64,000 nt of DNA from Subtercola lobariae. GTDB lineage: Bacteria; Actinomycetota; Actinomycetes; Actinomycetales; Microbacteriaceae. Positions within the stretch are counted from its first letter, which is position 1. Each line of letters opens with the position of its first letter. Position numbers and translations under genes: made by a program. The stretch is taken from positions 62,001-126,000 of the forward strand of contig NZ_BMGP01000002.1 of assembly GCF_014640255.1 (NCBI RefSeq). Direction: 5' to 3'. The notes beneath the pieces were generated by a model. The model saw only the letters and a list, made by a program, of their open reading frames with translations, was not told where the DNA came from and ran no database searches. Positions 27,355-37,000 of the stretch are shown here, in pieces.

Positions 27355-29081
27355 GCTCCGCTCTTCTCACCGTCACCATCGCCAGGCACAGGTTGGAACG
27401 GCTCGAACTCGTCATCGGGCACGACAGTGTCATCGCCCGGTTCTTCTCTGCCGCTCGAAAGCACCTCGGGTATGTCGCCGGGCCGGTAGTTGGGCATCCG
27501 GCCTGCCGGAATGATCGCGATGAGTGCGATCGCGGCGAGGCCGAGCAGAGAGATCTGCAAAGCTCGCAGTCTCGCATCCGCGTTCACCAGCACAGCGGCA
27601 TCGACTTGGGCTGGAGTGGCCGATGTCAGTGCGAGCACGCCCTTGAGGTGATCGTTGGTGATGAAGTTCACGTTATCGAGTGGCACTTGCGAGATCAATT
27701 GGCCGGGGAGTTCCGGATGCGCGGCCACCCCAGTGGCGATCAACGAGCCGAGCAGCCCGACTGCGAAGACGCTCGCGACAGCAATACCGACGCTGCCCGA
27801 AATGTTGTGCACGAGACCACGCCACGCGCCCACATCACCCGCGAGATGCTTCGGTGCGGCAGAGAGCAAGGTGTTGAACACCAACGCGACGATCGCGCCC
27901 TGCCCAAGACCCAACACGATGAGGCCGACAATGACGAAGAACTGTTCCCACTCGTTGCGGATGGTGAACGCCAGCAAGGTCAATCCCGCCGCGACAACAA
28001 CGAAGCCGACACGGGCGATCTGGCGCGGGGCGAACCGCTTGTACAGGTTCGCGACCAGGGTGCTGGAGATGAAGATCGACAGGGTGTACGGGATGATCGC
28101 TATCGACGTTTGAAAACTCGACCGACCCTGCACGACTTGTATGTACAGCGGAATAAGGAAGTTCGCTGCCGTGCCGACGAACAGCATCGCAGCCATCGCG
28201 AACGTCGTCGCCCTCTCCTGCCCAGACTTCAGCACCGCTAGATCGAAGATCTGCGGCTTATGCTCTTTTTTACGCTTACGCAGCCACAGGAAGAATGCCT
28301 GCCCGCCGACGGCACCGAGCAGGATGAGTATGGGCGCCGGCGAGATACCGAGCACCTGGAACGGTGCCTGCGGAGTGGCAAGAATGACACCCCACGAATT
28401 CAAGCCCGAGAACCCGAAGCTGAGCAAAATGATCGAACCGGCCGCCAGAAAAGCGCCAACCCAATCGATCTTCACCTCGCTCTGCGCCGGAACCACCTTC
28501 AGCTTGAAGCTCAGCAGGAGGTTGATTACCGCGAGCAGCACGATCAGGGCGAACGAGTAACGCCAACCAATCGTCGAAGCGAACGTGCCCGCGATCAACA
28601 GCGCAAGCACACCCGCCGCAGGGATCGCGGCAGCGAGCAAACCGATCGCTTGCGCCTGCTGGCTTCCCCTGTAGTTAGACGCGATGAACACGACAAGTGC
28701 CGGCGCGATGAGTGCGATGACAGCGCCAGAAGCAGCCTGCGCGACAAAAAGCATGGTCGGGCTGACACTCAACGCCACACCCGCCATCGCAAGCCCGTGA
28801 ATCACCACCGCGATCTGGAACACCCGACGCGACCCGAACTTCGCGCCGATCTTCGCACCAAGCAGAATAAACGCTGCCATCGCGAACGTACCCGCCGTGA
28901 TGGCAGTACCAACACTGGTGGCCGGCGTGTTGAGGTCGGTTGTGATCCCCTGCATTGACACGGTCAGCGCGTTCACCGCAAAAGACGCCTGAATCTGGGT
29001 CAGCACGACCACGATGAGGGGCAACCACGAAGCCGCCGCGATCTTCGTTGTGGAAGTAGAAGCAACAGGTGAGCTACTCAT
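27351..29081 (-). CDS. DHA2-type MFS transporter
   Basis: 576 residues, 14 predicted membrane helices, drug:H+ antiporter-2 type. Motif blocks: ALTVSMQGITTDLN in helix 1, AKIGAKFGSRRVFQIA in the 2-3 loop, and the motif C region AAAIPAAGVLALLIAG. Helix 7 is preceded by a basic loop with RKRKKEHKPQIF. The C-terminal 60 residues are acidic and probably cytoplasmic. First gene of the MFS-SLC13-pepA run; its stop overlaps the SLC13 ATG by 4 bp. Substrate unknown, and its pairing with an aminopeptidase is unusual. Confidence 0.85.
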   Translation of the reverse strand: MSSSPVASTSTTKIAAASWLPLIVVVLTQIQASFAVNALTVSMQGITTDLNTPATSVGTAITAGTFAMAAFILLGAKIGAKFGSRRVFQIAVVIHGLAMAGVALSVSPTMLFVAQAASGAVIALIAPALVVFIASNYRGSQQAQAIGLLAAAIPAAGVLALLIAGTFASTIGWRYSFALIVLLAVINLLLSFKLKVVPAQSEVKIDWVGAFLAAGSIILLSFGFSGLNSWGVILATPQAPFQVLGISPAPILILLGAVGGQAFFLWLRKRKKEHKPQIFDLAVLKSGQERATTFAMAAMLFVGTAANFLIPLYIQVVQGRSSFQTSIAIIPYTLSIFISSTLVANLYKRFAPRQIARVGFVVVAAGLTLLAFTIRNEWEQFFVIVGLIVLGLGQGAIVALVFNTLLSAAPKHLAGDVGAWRGLVHNISGSVGIAVASVFAVGLLGSLIATGVAAHPELPGQLISQVPLDNVNFITNDHLKGVLALTSATPAQVDAAVLVNADARLRALQISLLGLAAIALIAIIPAGRMPNYRPGDIPEVLSSGREEPGDDTVVPDDEFEPFQPVPGDGDGEKSGA

Positions 29082-29306
29082 GGTGTACCCCTTCGCCGCC
29101 CGCCGGTAGAGCCAACACCATCACACTAGCCTCAGGCGAGGGTGCCCGATAGTGTTCACACCTGAGCGAGGGCAGCGCAGGCGAGCAGCGATGCGACCAC
29201 CTCAGCGACCGTCGCGACGATGAAACGCACAAGGCGTGGCTAGTTGGTGGCTTCGCTCGAGCGAGTGATCTTGACATCATCGTCAAGAATGACCTGGCAC
29301 AACAAC

Positions 29307-29339
29307 GAAGAAGGCCCGGTCAGAGACCGGGCCTTCTTC
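29307..29339 (-). terminator. Strong hairpin downstream of tRNA-Ala
   Basis: GAAGAAGGCCCGGTC (29307-29321) and GACCGGGCCTTCTTC (29325-29339) form a perfect 15-bp stem with a 3-nt loop, 8 bp past the tRNA end. On the minus strand it is followed by a T-rich stretch (TTCGTTGTTG). It is a good Rho-independent terminator for the tRNA. Confidence 0.8.
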
Positions 29340-29347
29340 TATTGTTG

Positions 29348-29420
29348 TGGAGCTAAGGAGATTCGAACTCCTGACCTCCTCGATGCGAACGAGGCGCGCT
29401 ACCAACTGCGCCATAGCCCC
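29348..29420 (-). tRNA. tRNA-Ala (anticodon CGC)
   Basis: Full cloverleaf on the minus strand: acceptor GGGGCTA paired with TAGCTCC, D arm with AGTTGGTA, anticodon stem CCTCG/CGAGG with loop TTCGCAT (anticodon CGC, reads GCG), T arm with TTCGAAT, discriminator A. The G3-U70 pair that identifies alanine tRNA is present. A 3'-terminal CCA is not encoded. A hairpin terminator lies just downstream. Such genes are common integration sites, and the variable region to its left ends at it. Confidence 0.95.
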
Positions 29421-29474
29421 TCAAAACAACTTACGAAGACTATCACGCGCAATGGGGCGAGCTGAAACGCGAGC

Positions 29475-30455
29475 CTAGCCCGCGCGGCGCCGCGCCAGCA
29501 CCTGGTCGACGTCGAATGAGCCGGTCTCAGCGTCATCAACGAATCCCATAGTGCTGAAACGGCTCGGGATGCTCGGGGGCGCCGCTACGGGCTCAGTGTC
29601 CGCCGAGGCGACGGCACGGGCATCCTCAGCCGCGAAGCCCGCACGCAGAACCTGCTCTGACGCCTGAGCTGCGGCGAGCAGCGCCTGCTCAGCCTGTGAG
29701 GCGGTCTGCTCGGCGAAACCGACCGAGTTCGACGCCGCGGGCGCGAACGTCGACGAGAGAGGCTGGCCGACGTTCAGCTGCCGCAGGCGGCGGCGCTCGG
29801 TGTAGAGCGGCTTGGGCAACGGAACAGGAGTCCAGCCAGATTCGGCAGTGTCTGCCGCCGAGACGTCGGCGTCAAAACCGACGTCGCCTTCGGAATCGTC
29901 GAAGTCAGCCTCGCCGCGCTCGTCAGCGAAGGCGCTCGAGTCGACCAGCGAACCCGACGCCTCCGCAGCAGCGGTCGATGCGGCCTGGGCAGGCAGTTTG
30001 ATCGCTCGGCCGTCTTTGGCCAACCGCCCGAGCCGCGTCACGCACAACGTCGAGGCGACAACACCCACTACGAGAACGAGCCAGGCGCCATTCACCGCCG
30101 TCTGCACACCGCCCAGCACAGCGACCGCGAGCGAGAGAACGAGAATGCCCGAGGTCACCGCCCGAGCTTTACGAATCTTGGCCGCGGCACGAAGCGCGGG
30201 AGGGGTGTTGTTCACAGTCACTTTCTTCAGCAGACGCTGGTGTTGCACAACGCTTCGGGCGCTGGCCTCGGCTCGCACCTCTTCGGGCGCCTCGGCCGTC
30301 TCGGCCAGAATGCGCAAGGTCTGCTGCAGCCGCACGACGTTGCGTTCGGTGGCGTTGTATTCGTTACGCCGAAACCAGGTCGGCACGAGGTAGATCAACC
30401 AGAGCACGGCCGCGAGGCCGACGATGAGCCCCCCGCCCAGCCAGTCTGATGTCAT
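29475..30455 (-). CDS. Actinobacterial membrane protein of unknown function
   Basis: 326 residues from ATG 30455 (MTSDWLGG). One membrane helix at the N-terminus (about 6-22), a charged helical region, a second pair of hydrophobic segments (about 105-150), then a long acidic, Ala/Ser-rich cytoplasmic tail ending SFDVDQVLARRRAG. A longer frame to 30614 exists but overlaps the GNAT gene and lacks support. Similar proteins sit near galU and tRNA-Ala in this family of bacteria; function is unknown. Confidence 0.7.
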   Translation of the reverse strand: MTSDWLGGGLIVGLAAVLWLIYLVPTWFRRNEYNATERNVVRLQQTLRILAETAEAPEEVRAEASARSVVQHQRLLKKVTVNNTPPALRAAAKIRKARAVTSGILVLSLAVAVLGGVQTAVNGAWLVLVVGVVASTLCVTRLGRLAKDGRAIKLPAQAASTAAAEASGSLVDSSAFADERGEADFDDSEGDVGFDADVSAADTAESGWTPVPLPKPLYTERRRLRQLNVGQPLSSTFAPAASNSVGFAEQTASQAEQALLAAAQASEQVLRAGFAAEDARAVASADTEPVAAPPSIPSRFSTMGFVDDAETGSFDVDQVLARRRAG

Positions 30456-30576
30456 GGGTCTACGGTATGAGGCTCGCCGCGCAATTGCGCCCAAGCCAGG
30501 GCGCGTGTCGGCGGGCCCGAGCGTGAATCTCGGAGGTGGTTTCGCACGGGCATCCGGATGCCCGAACCACCGAACC

Positions 30577-31230
30577 TCAGCGAGTACGCGTGGCGATGGG
30601 CGTGAGCGCCTCACGTCGGTCGGCCTCGGGCACGCTGCCGTGCCCCGGCGGAATACCGCCTTCTTTCCAGCGCCGCAGCACGCCGACCGGCAGCTCCTCC
30701 CCCACCAGCGCGAAGCAGAAGTGGTCTCGCCAGTCGCCGTTGATGTGGATGTACCGGCGCCGCAACCCCTCGTACCGAAACCCGAGCTTCTCGACCACGC
30801 GCAGGCTCGGTGCGTTCTCCGGCCGAATGCAGATCTCCATGCGGTGCAGGCCCACCGAGTAGAAACAGTGGTCGGTCGCGAGCGCCACGACCGTGGGCGT
30901 GATGTTCAGCCCCGCGAACCGCTCGGCGACCCAATAACCGATGCTCGCCGACGACACCGAGCCGTAGCTGATCGACGAGACATTCAGCTGCCCGGCGACC
31001 TCACCCTTGTACTCGATCACGAACGGCAGACCATACCCGGCCCGGGCGTTCTGTTGCAGCGACCGGATGCTCGCCCGAGTGTCGAACGAGAGCGGAGCGT
31101 TCGGGCTGGTGGCCTCCCACTTGCGCAGCCACGCCCGATTGGCAATGAGTTCGTTCTCGAGCGCCTTAGAGTCGCGAATTCGAATGGGGCGAATACCGAT
31201 GGCGCCCTCGGCGAGGCTTGGAACGAACAT
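30577..31230 (-). CDS. GNAT acetyltransferase, RimJ/RimL-like
   Basis: About 217 residues, GNAT fold of the ribosomal-protein N-acetyltransferase kind: IGIRPIRIRDSKALENEL at the N-terminus, ASIGYWVAERFAGLNITPT in the acetyl-CoA region and RVVEKLGFRYEGLRRRYIHINGDWRDH, the RimJ-like C-terminal block. Likely acetylates a protein N-terminus or small molecule. ATG 31230 is chosen; TTG 31236 is an alternative. It begins 42 bp after galU's stop, in the same direction. Confidence 0.82.
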   Translation of the reverse strand: MFVPSLAEGAIGIRPIRIRDSKALENELIANRAWLRKWEATSPNAPLSFDTRASIRSLQQNARAGYGLPFVIEYKGEVAGQLNVSSISYGSVSSASIGYWVAERFAGLNITPTVVALATDHCFYSVGLHRMEICIRPENAPSLRVVEKLGFRYEGLRRRYIHINGDWRDHFCFALVGEELPVGVLRRWKEGGIPPGHGSVPEADRREALTPIATRTR

Positions 31231-31272
31231 AGGCAATGATAATCAGCTACCAGGCCCCTCGAGGTGCCAAAA

Positions 31273-32160
31273 TCACAGGTCTTGCGCGAATTCCTTGATC
31301 CAGGGGCGAAGGTCTGGGCCGAGGTCTTCTCGGTCGCTGGCGAGACGGATGATCGCCTTGATGTAATCGAGTCGATCGCCGGTGTCGTACCTGCGCCCGC
31401 TGAACACGACTCCGTAGACCCCGCCGGCGATGGGGCCCGAGATCATGGTCTGCAGGGCATCCGTCAGCTGAATCTCGCCGCCCTTGCCGGGCTCGGTCTC
31501 GTCGAGCACGTCGAAGACCTCAGGGCAGAGCACGTAACGGCCGATGATGGCGTAGTTCGAGGGCTGCGTGCCGGCGTCTGGCTTCTCGACCAAGCCGGTG
31601 ACACGCACGACATCGTCTTCATCGGTCTTCTCGATGGAGGCGATGCCGTAGAGGTGCGCCTGCGAGGGCTCGACCTCCATGAGCGCGATGATGCTGGCCT
31701 GCTTCTCGTTCTGCACGTCGAGCATGCGAGTGAGCAGCACGTCGCGCGCGTCGATCAGGTCGTCGCCGAGCATCACCGCGAAGGGCTGGTTGCCCACGTG
31801 CATCTTGGCGCGCGACACAGCGTGACCGAGGCCCTTCGGGTCACCCTGGCGAACGAAGTGCACGTCGGCGAGCTTCGAGGCGTCGTCGACCATTTTGAGG
31901 CGATGGTTGTCGCCCTTTTTCTCGAGCGTCGATTCGAGCTCGGTGACCCGGTCGAAGTGGTTCGCGAGCGCGTTCTTATTACGGCCGATCACCATCAGCA
32001 CGTCGACCAGGCCGGCGGCGACGGCTTCTTCGACCACATATTGAATGGCCGGCTTATCGACGACGGGCAGCATTTCTTTGGGCATCGCCTTCGTGGCCGG
32101 AAGAAAGCGGGTGCCGAGCCCAGCCGCAGGAATCACTACTTTGGTGATAGGTGAGGTCAT
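31273..32160 (-). CDS. galU: UTP-glucose-1-phosphate uridylyltransferase
   Basis: 295 residues, nucleotidyltransferase fold. The N-terminal nucleotide loop AAGLGTRFLPATKAMPKEMLP is typical of GalU; further on are VMLGDDLID, EVEPSQAHLYGI and VEKPDAGTQPSN blocks. The enzyme makes UDP-glucose for cell-wall and glycolipid synthesis. It is divergent from the 5-formyltetrahydrofolate cyclo-ligase gene, with about 84 bp between. Complete and canonical. Confidence 0.95.
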   Translation of the reverse strand: MTSPITKVVIPAAGLGTRFLPATKAMPKEMLPVVDKPAIQYVVEEAVAAGLVDVLMVIGRNKNALANHFDRVTELESTLEKKGDNHRLKMVDDASKLADVHFVRQGDPKGLGHAVSRAKMHVGNQPFAVMLGDDLIDARDVLLTRMLDVQNEKQASIIALMEVEPSQAHLYGIASIEKTDEDDVVRVTGLVEKPDAGTQPSNYAIIGRYVLCPEVFDVLDETEPGKGGEIQLTDALQTMISGPIAGGVYGVVFSGRRYDTGDRLDYIKAIIRLASDREDLGPDLRPWIKEFAQDL

Positions 32161-32244
32161 GGCTGCAACCTTAGCGAAATTTGACCCCAGCCTAGGGGCG
32201 GTTGCGAAACACAGGCGTTACACATCTGCGCCTAAAATCGAAGG

Positions 32245-32823
32245 ATGCTGTCTTCGACGAGCAACATCAAGCGTGCGCTGCGCACCGAGCTTCGCGAGCG
32301 ACGCCGCAACCTCACTGCGACCGAACGAGACGGTGCCACCGAGGCGTTCACAGCGAATCTGATCGCTCTCACCACGTCGAAGAGTGCACGCCGCGTCGCG
32401 TGTTACCTCTCGGCGCAGAACGAGCCGAACACGCGCCCGTTTCTGAACTGGGCCGCCGCGAACGGCGTCGAAACCCTCTTTCCCATCTCCCGCGAAGACG
32501 GCCTGCTCGACTGGGCGCACGGCGACGGCAGCACCGAGATCACGGGCCTGTTCGGCATGCCCGAGGCGGTGGGCGAGCCGCTCGGGCCGATTGCGATCAA
32601 TGATGTCGACCTCATCATCGTTCCCGCGGCGGCCGTCGACGAGACCGGAATGCGCATGGGCTGGGGCCGTGGCTACTTCGACAAGACCCTGGGTTCGATG
32701 CAGAAGTGCCCTCCGGTCTATGCAGTGATCTATGATGACGAACTGCTAGATGCTGTGCCTCGAGAGGTGCACGATCAACCCGTAGACGGGGTCGTCACCC
32801 CCACGCGCATCCTGACATTCTGA
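32245..32823 (+). CDS. 5-formyltetrahydrofolate cyclo-ligase
   Basis: 192 residues. It carries LRERRRNLTATERD, the central ACYLS-like strand and the conserved GMRMGWGRGYFDKTL (usually RLGxGxGYYD), which binds ATP and folate. The enzyme turns 5-formyl-THF into 5,10-methenyl-THF, recycling a folate store. It is first in a run with FmdB, MscL and a small protein, all on the plus strand. Confidence 0.92.
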   Translation: MLSSTSNIKRALRTELRERRRNLTATERDGATEAFTANLIALTTSKSARRVACYLSAQNEPNTRPFLNWAAANGVETLFPISREDGLLDWAHGDGSTEITGLFGMPEAVGEPLGPIAINDVDLIIVPAAAVDETGMRMGWGRGYFDKTLGSMQKCPPVYAVIYDDELLDAVPREVHDQPVDGVVTPTRILTF

Positions 32824-32860
32824 CGTTTTCTGCTTCTATTTGATTCATCTGGAGTTCTCT

Positions 32861-33223
32861 TTGCCTACTTATTCGTACCGCTGCACCGAGTGTGACAATG
32901 CATTCGATATTCAGCAGTCGTTCATCGACGACACCCTCACCGTCTGCCCGGTGTGCGGCGGCAAGCTGCGCAAGGTGTTCAGCCCGGTGGGCGTGACTTT
33001 CAACGGATCGGGCTTCTATCGCAACGACTCGCGGGCGTCGAAGAGCTCGTCAGACGGGCCGAAAAAGTCGAGCGGCGGCGAATCGGGCGGTTCGAAGAGT
33101 GAGTCTGGTGGTTCGAAGAGCGACTCTGGCGGCTCGAAGAGCGACTCGGGAGGCTCCGCTGCCTCGAAGAGCAGCGATTCGAAGCCGAGCACACCGAAGA
33201 CGACCGGCGCGGCGTCGAGCTGA
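32861..33223 (+). CDS. FmdB-family zinc-ribbon protein with Ser/Gly repeat tail
   Basis: 120 residues from TTG 32861, preceded by GGAG at about 8 bp. The N-terminal 50 residues are a canonical FmdB zinc ribbon: PTYSYRCTECDNAFDI (first CxxC) and CPVCGGKLRKVFSPVGV (second CxxC). The C-terminal 70 residues are Ser/Gly/Lys-rich with GGSKS(D/E)S repeats. FmdB proteins are putative regulators or metal-binding helpers of unknown exact role. An upstream in-frame start at 32840 lacks a ribosome-binding site. Confidence 0.88.
   Translation: MPTYSYRCTECDNAFDIQQSFIDDTLTVCPVCGGKLRKVFSPVGVTFNGSGFYRNDSRASKSSSDGPKKSSGGESGGSKSESGGSKSDSGGSKSDSGGSAASKSSDSKPSTPKTTGAASS
33089..33151 (+). repeat. 21-bp tandem repeat in the FmdB tail
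   Basis: Three near-identical in-frame 21-bp units (33089-33109, 33110-33130, 33131-33151), core TTCGAAGAG, encode GSKS(D/E)SG repeats. The differences between units are mostly synonymous. Confidence 0.7.
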
Positions 33224-33271
33224 ACCAGTCGAGCTGAACAGGGCGTCGAGCTGAACAAGGAGTAGTAGCAC

Positions 33272-33739
33272 GTGATCAAGGGTTTCAGAGAATTCATTCT
33301 GCGCGGCAACGTGATCGATCTGGCCGTGGCCGTGGTCATCGGTGCCGCGTTCACCGCCGTCGTGACCGCGATCGTCACCGGCATCTTCAATCCACTCATT
33401 GCGGCGCTGTTCAACGCCGAGCAGCTGAACGATGCGTTCGAGGTGCAGATCGGCGACAGCACGCTGAAGTTCGGGCTGGTGCTCGGCGCGATCATCCAAT
33501 TCTTGCTCGTCGCCGTTGTGGTGTACTTCGTATTCGTGCTGCCGATCAATCACCTGAAGAAGGTGTCGTTCTTCAAGAGCAAGCAGAGCCCGGCTGAAGA
33601 GTCGGTTGCCGAAGCTCCCCCCACAGACCTCGAGCTGCTCGCCGAGATTCGCGACCTGCTCGCCGCTCAGCAGCGCGGCGCGGTGGTGCCGAATGTCTCC
33701 AACCAGGCTCCGGCCGGCCCGCCCTGGCCGAACGAGTGA
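33272..33739 (+). CDS. mscL: Large-conductance mechanosensitive channel
   Basis: 155 residues, MscL. Helix 1 FILRGNVIDLAVAVVIGAAFTAVVTAIV with its pore-lining Gly/Ala pattern, then helix 2 with LVLGAIIQFLLVAVVVYFVFVL and the cytoplasmic tail DLELLAEIRDLLAAQ. It opens under membrane tension to let solutes out during hypo-osmotic shock. GTG 33736 of the next gene overlaps its TGA by 4 bp. Confidence 0.95.
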   Translation: MIKGFREFILRGNVIDLAVAVVIGAAFTAVVTAIVTGIFNPLIAALFNAEQLNDAFEVQIGDSTLKFGLVLGAIIQFLLVAVVVYFVFVLPINHLKKVSFFKSKQSPAEESVAEAPPTDLELLAEIRDLLAAQQRGAVVPNVSNQAPAGPPWPNE

Positions 33740-33960
33740 GCTCTGAGCCCGAGCTGCCGGTGCGTCGCGTGGGGCGCCGGCGGGTTCAGACTGAGCCGGT
33801 GGCCGGGTCGGATGCCCGGCCGCAGTCAGCAGCGACGCTCAGCCCCGAGCTGGCGGTCGTCAAAGCGGCCGAAGACACCGACGACACCCGCGAGGCCACT
33901 CCCCCTGGCGCCGGCCCCAACGACGAGCGTCTGAAGGCCGACAAACCGCCGCACTGGTGA
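33736..33960 (+). CDS. Small hypothetical protein after mscL
   Basis: 74 residues from GTG 33736, overlapping the mscL stop by 4 bp, so probably translated by coupling. The sequence is hydrophilic, Pro/Ala/Arg-rich, with a conserved-looking end NDERLKADKPPHW and no recognised domain. Likely small and disordered; role unknown. Confidence 0.55.
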   Translation: MSSEPELPVRRVGRRRVQTEPVAGSDARPQSAATLSPELAVVKAAEDTDDTREATPPGAGPNDERLKADKPPHW

Positions 33961-34010
33961 GTCGTCACCCGCCCGTCTCGCGAGCGCGATCATTGCGGCC
34001 TCGCGCGACT

Positions 34011-34056
34011 TTTCCGGACGAGCGCGATAGCCGCGGCGGTCGCGCTCGTCCGGAAA
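34011..34056. terminator. Long inverted repeat between convergent genes
   Basis: TTTCCGGACGAGCGCGA (34011-34027) and TCGCGCTCGTCCGGAAA (34040-34056) form a perfect 17-bp stem with a 12-nt loop, between the mscL run (ends 33960) and the helicase-like gene (ends 34082). It is a probable bidirectional terminator. Confidence 0.65.
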
Positions 34057-34081
34057 GCTCGCTTCAGCTGGGCGAGCGAAG

Positions 34082-37000
34082 CTATACCGCAGCGAGCTGG
34101 CGAACGCCGATGACCGTGGCGATGCGCACCGCTACCGCCTCGGGGTCGGTGAACAGCTCGAAGCTGTGCACGCGCAGGTAGTGCCAGCCGAGACGCTTCA
34201 GCATGTCGGGGCGCAGGCGCAATGACTCGCGAAGGCTCATGGAGTGCACCACGGCATCCGTTTCGACCACGATCGCGCGGCCCTCGTACGACGCCACCAG
34301 CGTGAGCTTGCCGCGGTGCTCGAAGGCGACCTCGAGCCCGCGCGAACCGAGTCGGCGCGCGAGGTCGATGAGCAGGGCATCCCCAGGGCTCGAGAAGGTG
34401 TCGGGGGTCGGCCCGTTCTCGGCTTCGGTGAGAATCTGGCGCAGCGAGACCACGCCGTAGGTCATGCGTTCTTCGTCGATGTCGGTGGGCTTGAAGCAGC
34501 TCACGATGTCCATCGAGCGGCGGGCGCGCGTCAAACCCACAGCGAGCAAGCGTTCGCCGCCGGGCTTAGCCAGCGCGCCGAAGTTCGTCAGCACGCGCCC
34601 GTGCGGCGTGCGGCCGTAACCCACCGAGAAGATCACCCGGTCGCGGCTCTGCGCTACCGATTGCTCGAGCGTGGCCACCATGAACGGTTCTGCAGAGTCT
34701 TTGAGAATGAAGTCGCTGAGGTCGCTGCGCTTGGCGAACGCCGCGAGAACGGCCTGCTGCACCCGCACGGCGTGCTTCGCACTGGCGGTGATGACCATGA
34801 GCGACTCGCGCGGGTACTTCTGCGCGTGATCCATCACCAGCCAGACGACGCGCTCGACCTCGGCGTCGACGCTCTCGACCGCCCCGGTCTCACTGTCGGG
34901 CATGCCGCCCGCGCCTTCGAGGTAGTGCAGGGTGAGGCTGCCGTGGCCGAGGAACGTTCCGGCCCAAGGCAGCGAATCGATCTTGCCGTTGTAGAAGCGG
35001 TGGTTCACGAGCTCGGCGAGGTCTTCGCCGCCGGCACGATAGCTGCGTGTGAGCGACAGGGTCGGCACCAGTTCGGCCAAACGGGCCATGGCCGAGTCGC
35101 CCGCGAGCTCTTCGATCGAGCGCGCATCGGCATCGGCGTCACTGGCCCTGCTCGACGACGGCTGCACCACGGCGGGCACGGCGATCTCGAAGCGCGAAGG
35201 GGTCTGCGTCACTGGGTCACCGAAGGCGACCACCTGACGAGCGCGACGAATGGCCGCCGCGTTCTCAGCCAGAGTTGTGGCACCGGCATCCACCAAGATG
35301 ACGGCATCGAAGACAACGTCGTCGGTGATGTCAGCGACCTCGTACGGCGAGGCCAGCCAGACCGGTGCGAGCACTCGGCTGAGGTATGGTGCGGCGCGGT
35401 GCAGTTTCACCGAATCGACGGTGTCGGTGCGCAGCAGCGTCTTGAGCGCGGTCGCCTCATCGGCGTGGTCGACGAGGCCCACGCTCCAGGTTTCGGCGAG
35501 CTGCCAGGCCAAGATCTGACCGCTGACCGAGGCGTGCGCTTCGTCAACGAGCTTGAAGTCTGATTCGAGGCGGTCGAGGATGCCCGTGTTGGCCCCGAGC
35601 AGCGCACGATCATTCGCGAGCATGAGTTCGAGCACCGACTGCCACCATGCCAGCTCGAGTTCGTCGGCCACGGCGTTTTCGGGAATGTGGCGCTGCGAGA
35701 GATCGGTGAGCAGCGGGTCGAGGGCGAGTTCGCGCAGCGTGTCGAGCAGCGCGGTGCGCTCTTGCAGATTCGCCAGAACTTCAGAGTCGGCGGCGAGGCC
35801 CTCGAGCAGCGAAATGAGCTCGGCGATGGGCAGTTCGTTGAGTTGTCGAGCGGTGCCCGAGAGGCCTAAGGGCACATCGAGTTTCGCGAGATCTTCGCTC
35901 ACGCTCTGAAACGCCACCTGCACGTCATCGAGGCCGGTCGGAACTTCGGGCGGAATTCCGGCCGCGGCGAAGCGGTGCCAGAGCACGCGCTGCTGCTGAA
36001 TGCGCCGAAGCGAAGCGTTGATGTCGCCGATGTGCACGCCGGGCCGCACATACTCTTTCGCCAGGCTGCGCAGGCGACGACGGCTTGTACCCGTCATCTG
36101 AGCGGAGTCGCGGCGCGGGCCGGTGGCCGCGATGATGTCGGTCAGCGAGCGATCGAACACCACGGGCAAGAACTTATCGAGCGTCTCGCGCAGGTCGAGC
36201 AGCAAGCGCAGGTACGAGCCGAGTTCAGACATCGTGGTGAACTGGCGCATGTGGGTCTGGCCCACGAGTTCGTAAGCCTTGGTCAGCAGGCTGGGCAAGT
36301 CGGCGCGGTGCACGCGCTTGGCGATGGCATGGGCCGTGCTCGCGTCGTCTGCAGTGTCGAAGGTCGCGCCGTACCACGGTGAGTCGTCGGGCCCGTAACG
36401 GAATTCGCCGAGCGCCGCCGCCTTGATGAGGGTCTTCGCCGCCTTGCTGCGGCCCGAGGCGAGCGCCTCGAGTGATGAGCGATTGAGGCGAGCGGTCGTT
36501 GCCGGGGGCTTGGGCAACAGCGACAGGCGGGCGAGCTCGCGCAGAGCATCCAGAACCGAGACTTTGAGCAGCGGGTCGACGCGCTGCAGCGACTGACGGT
36601 AGTCGATGAGCACGTGCCGCAGGCGCACGAGAGCCTCATCGACGTCGCCCACGTGGGGCTGCATGGCCTTCTCGTTGCGGCCGATCGACGAGATGAGGTC
36701 ACGGCGCAGGGTTCGCGGCGACACAGCGACTCCGGGCAAGCCCACGTCGGTGAAGCGGCGCGAGATGCCGCGGAGGCTCAGGCGGCGGGGGCTCACCACG
36801 AGAACGCGTTTGTTCTGGCCGATGAGTGCGCCGACCGCGTTCACGATGGTCTGGGTTCCGCCGGTGCCGGGCAGCGTCTTCACGACGAGAGAGTTACCCT
36901 CGGCGATCTGCGCGATCACGTTCTCTTGCTCGGCGTCGGCGTCGAGCAAGAGCGTGTCGGTCGACGGTGGGCGTGAGTCTTGCGCGGTCGCTTCGACGGG

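Noticed and set aside
29244-29465. Plus-strand frame across the tRNA with a GAKEIRTPDLLDANEARYQL-like string
   Set aside because: This is the reverse strand of the tRNA-Ala gene and its flank, a well-known false protein; not coding.
34244-35563. 439-codon plus-strand frame inside the helicase-like gene
   Set aside because: Antisense shadow of the 34082-37858 coding frame; composition is Arg/His/Gly-rich with no domain.
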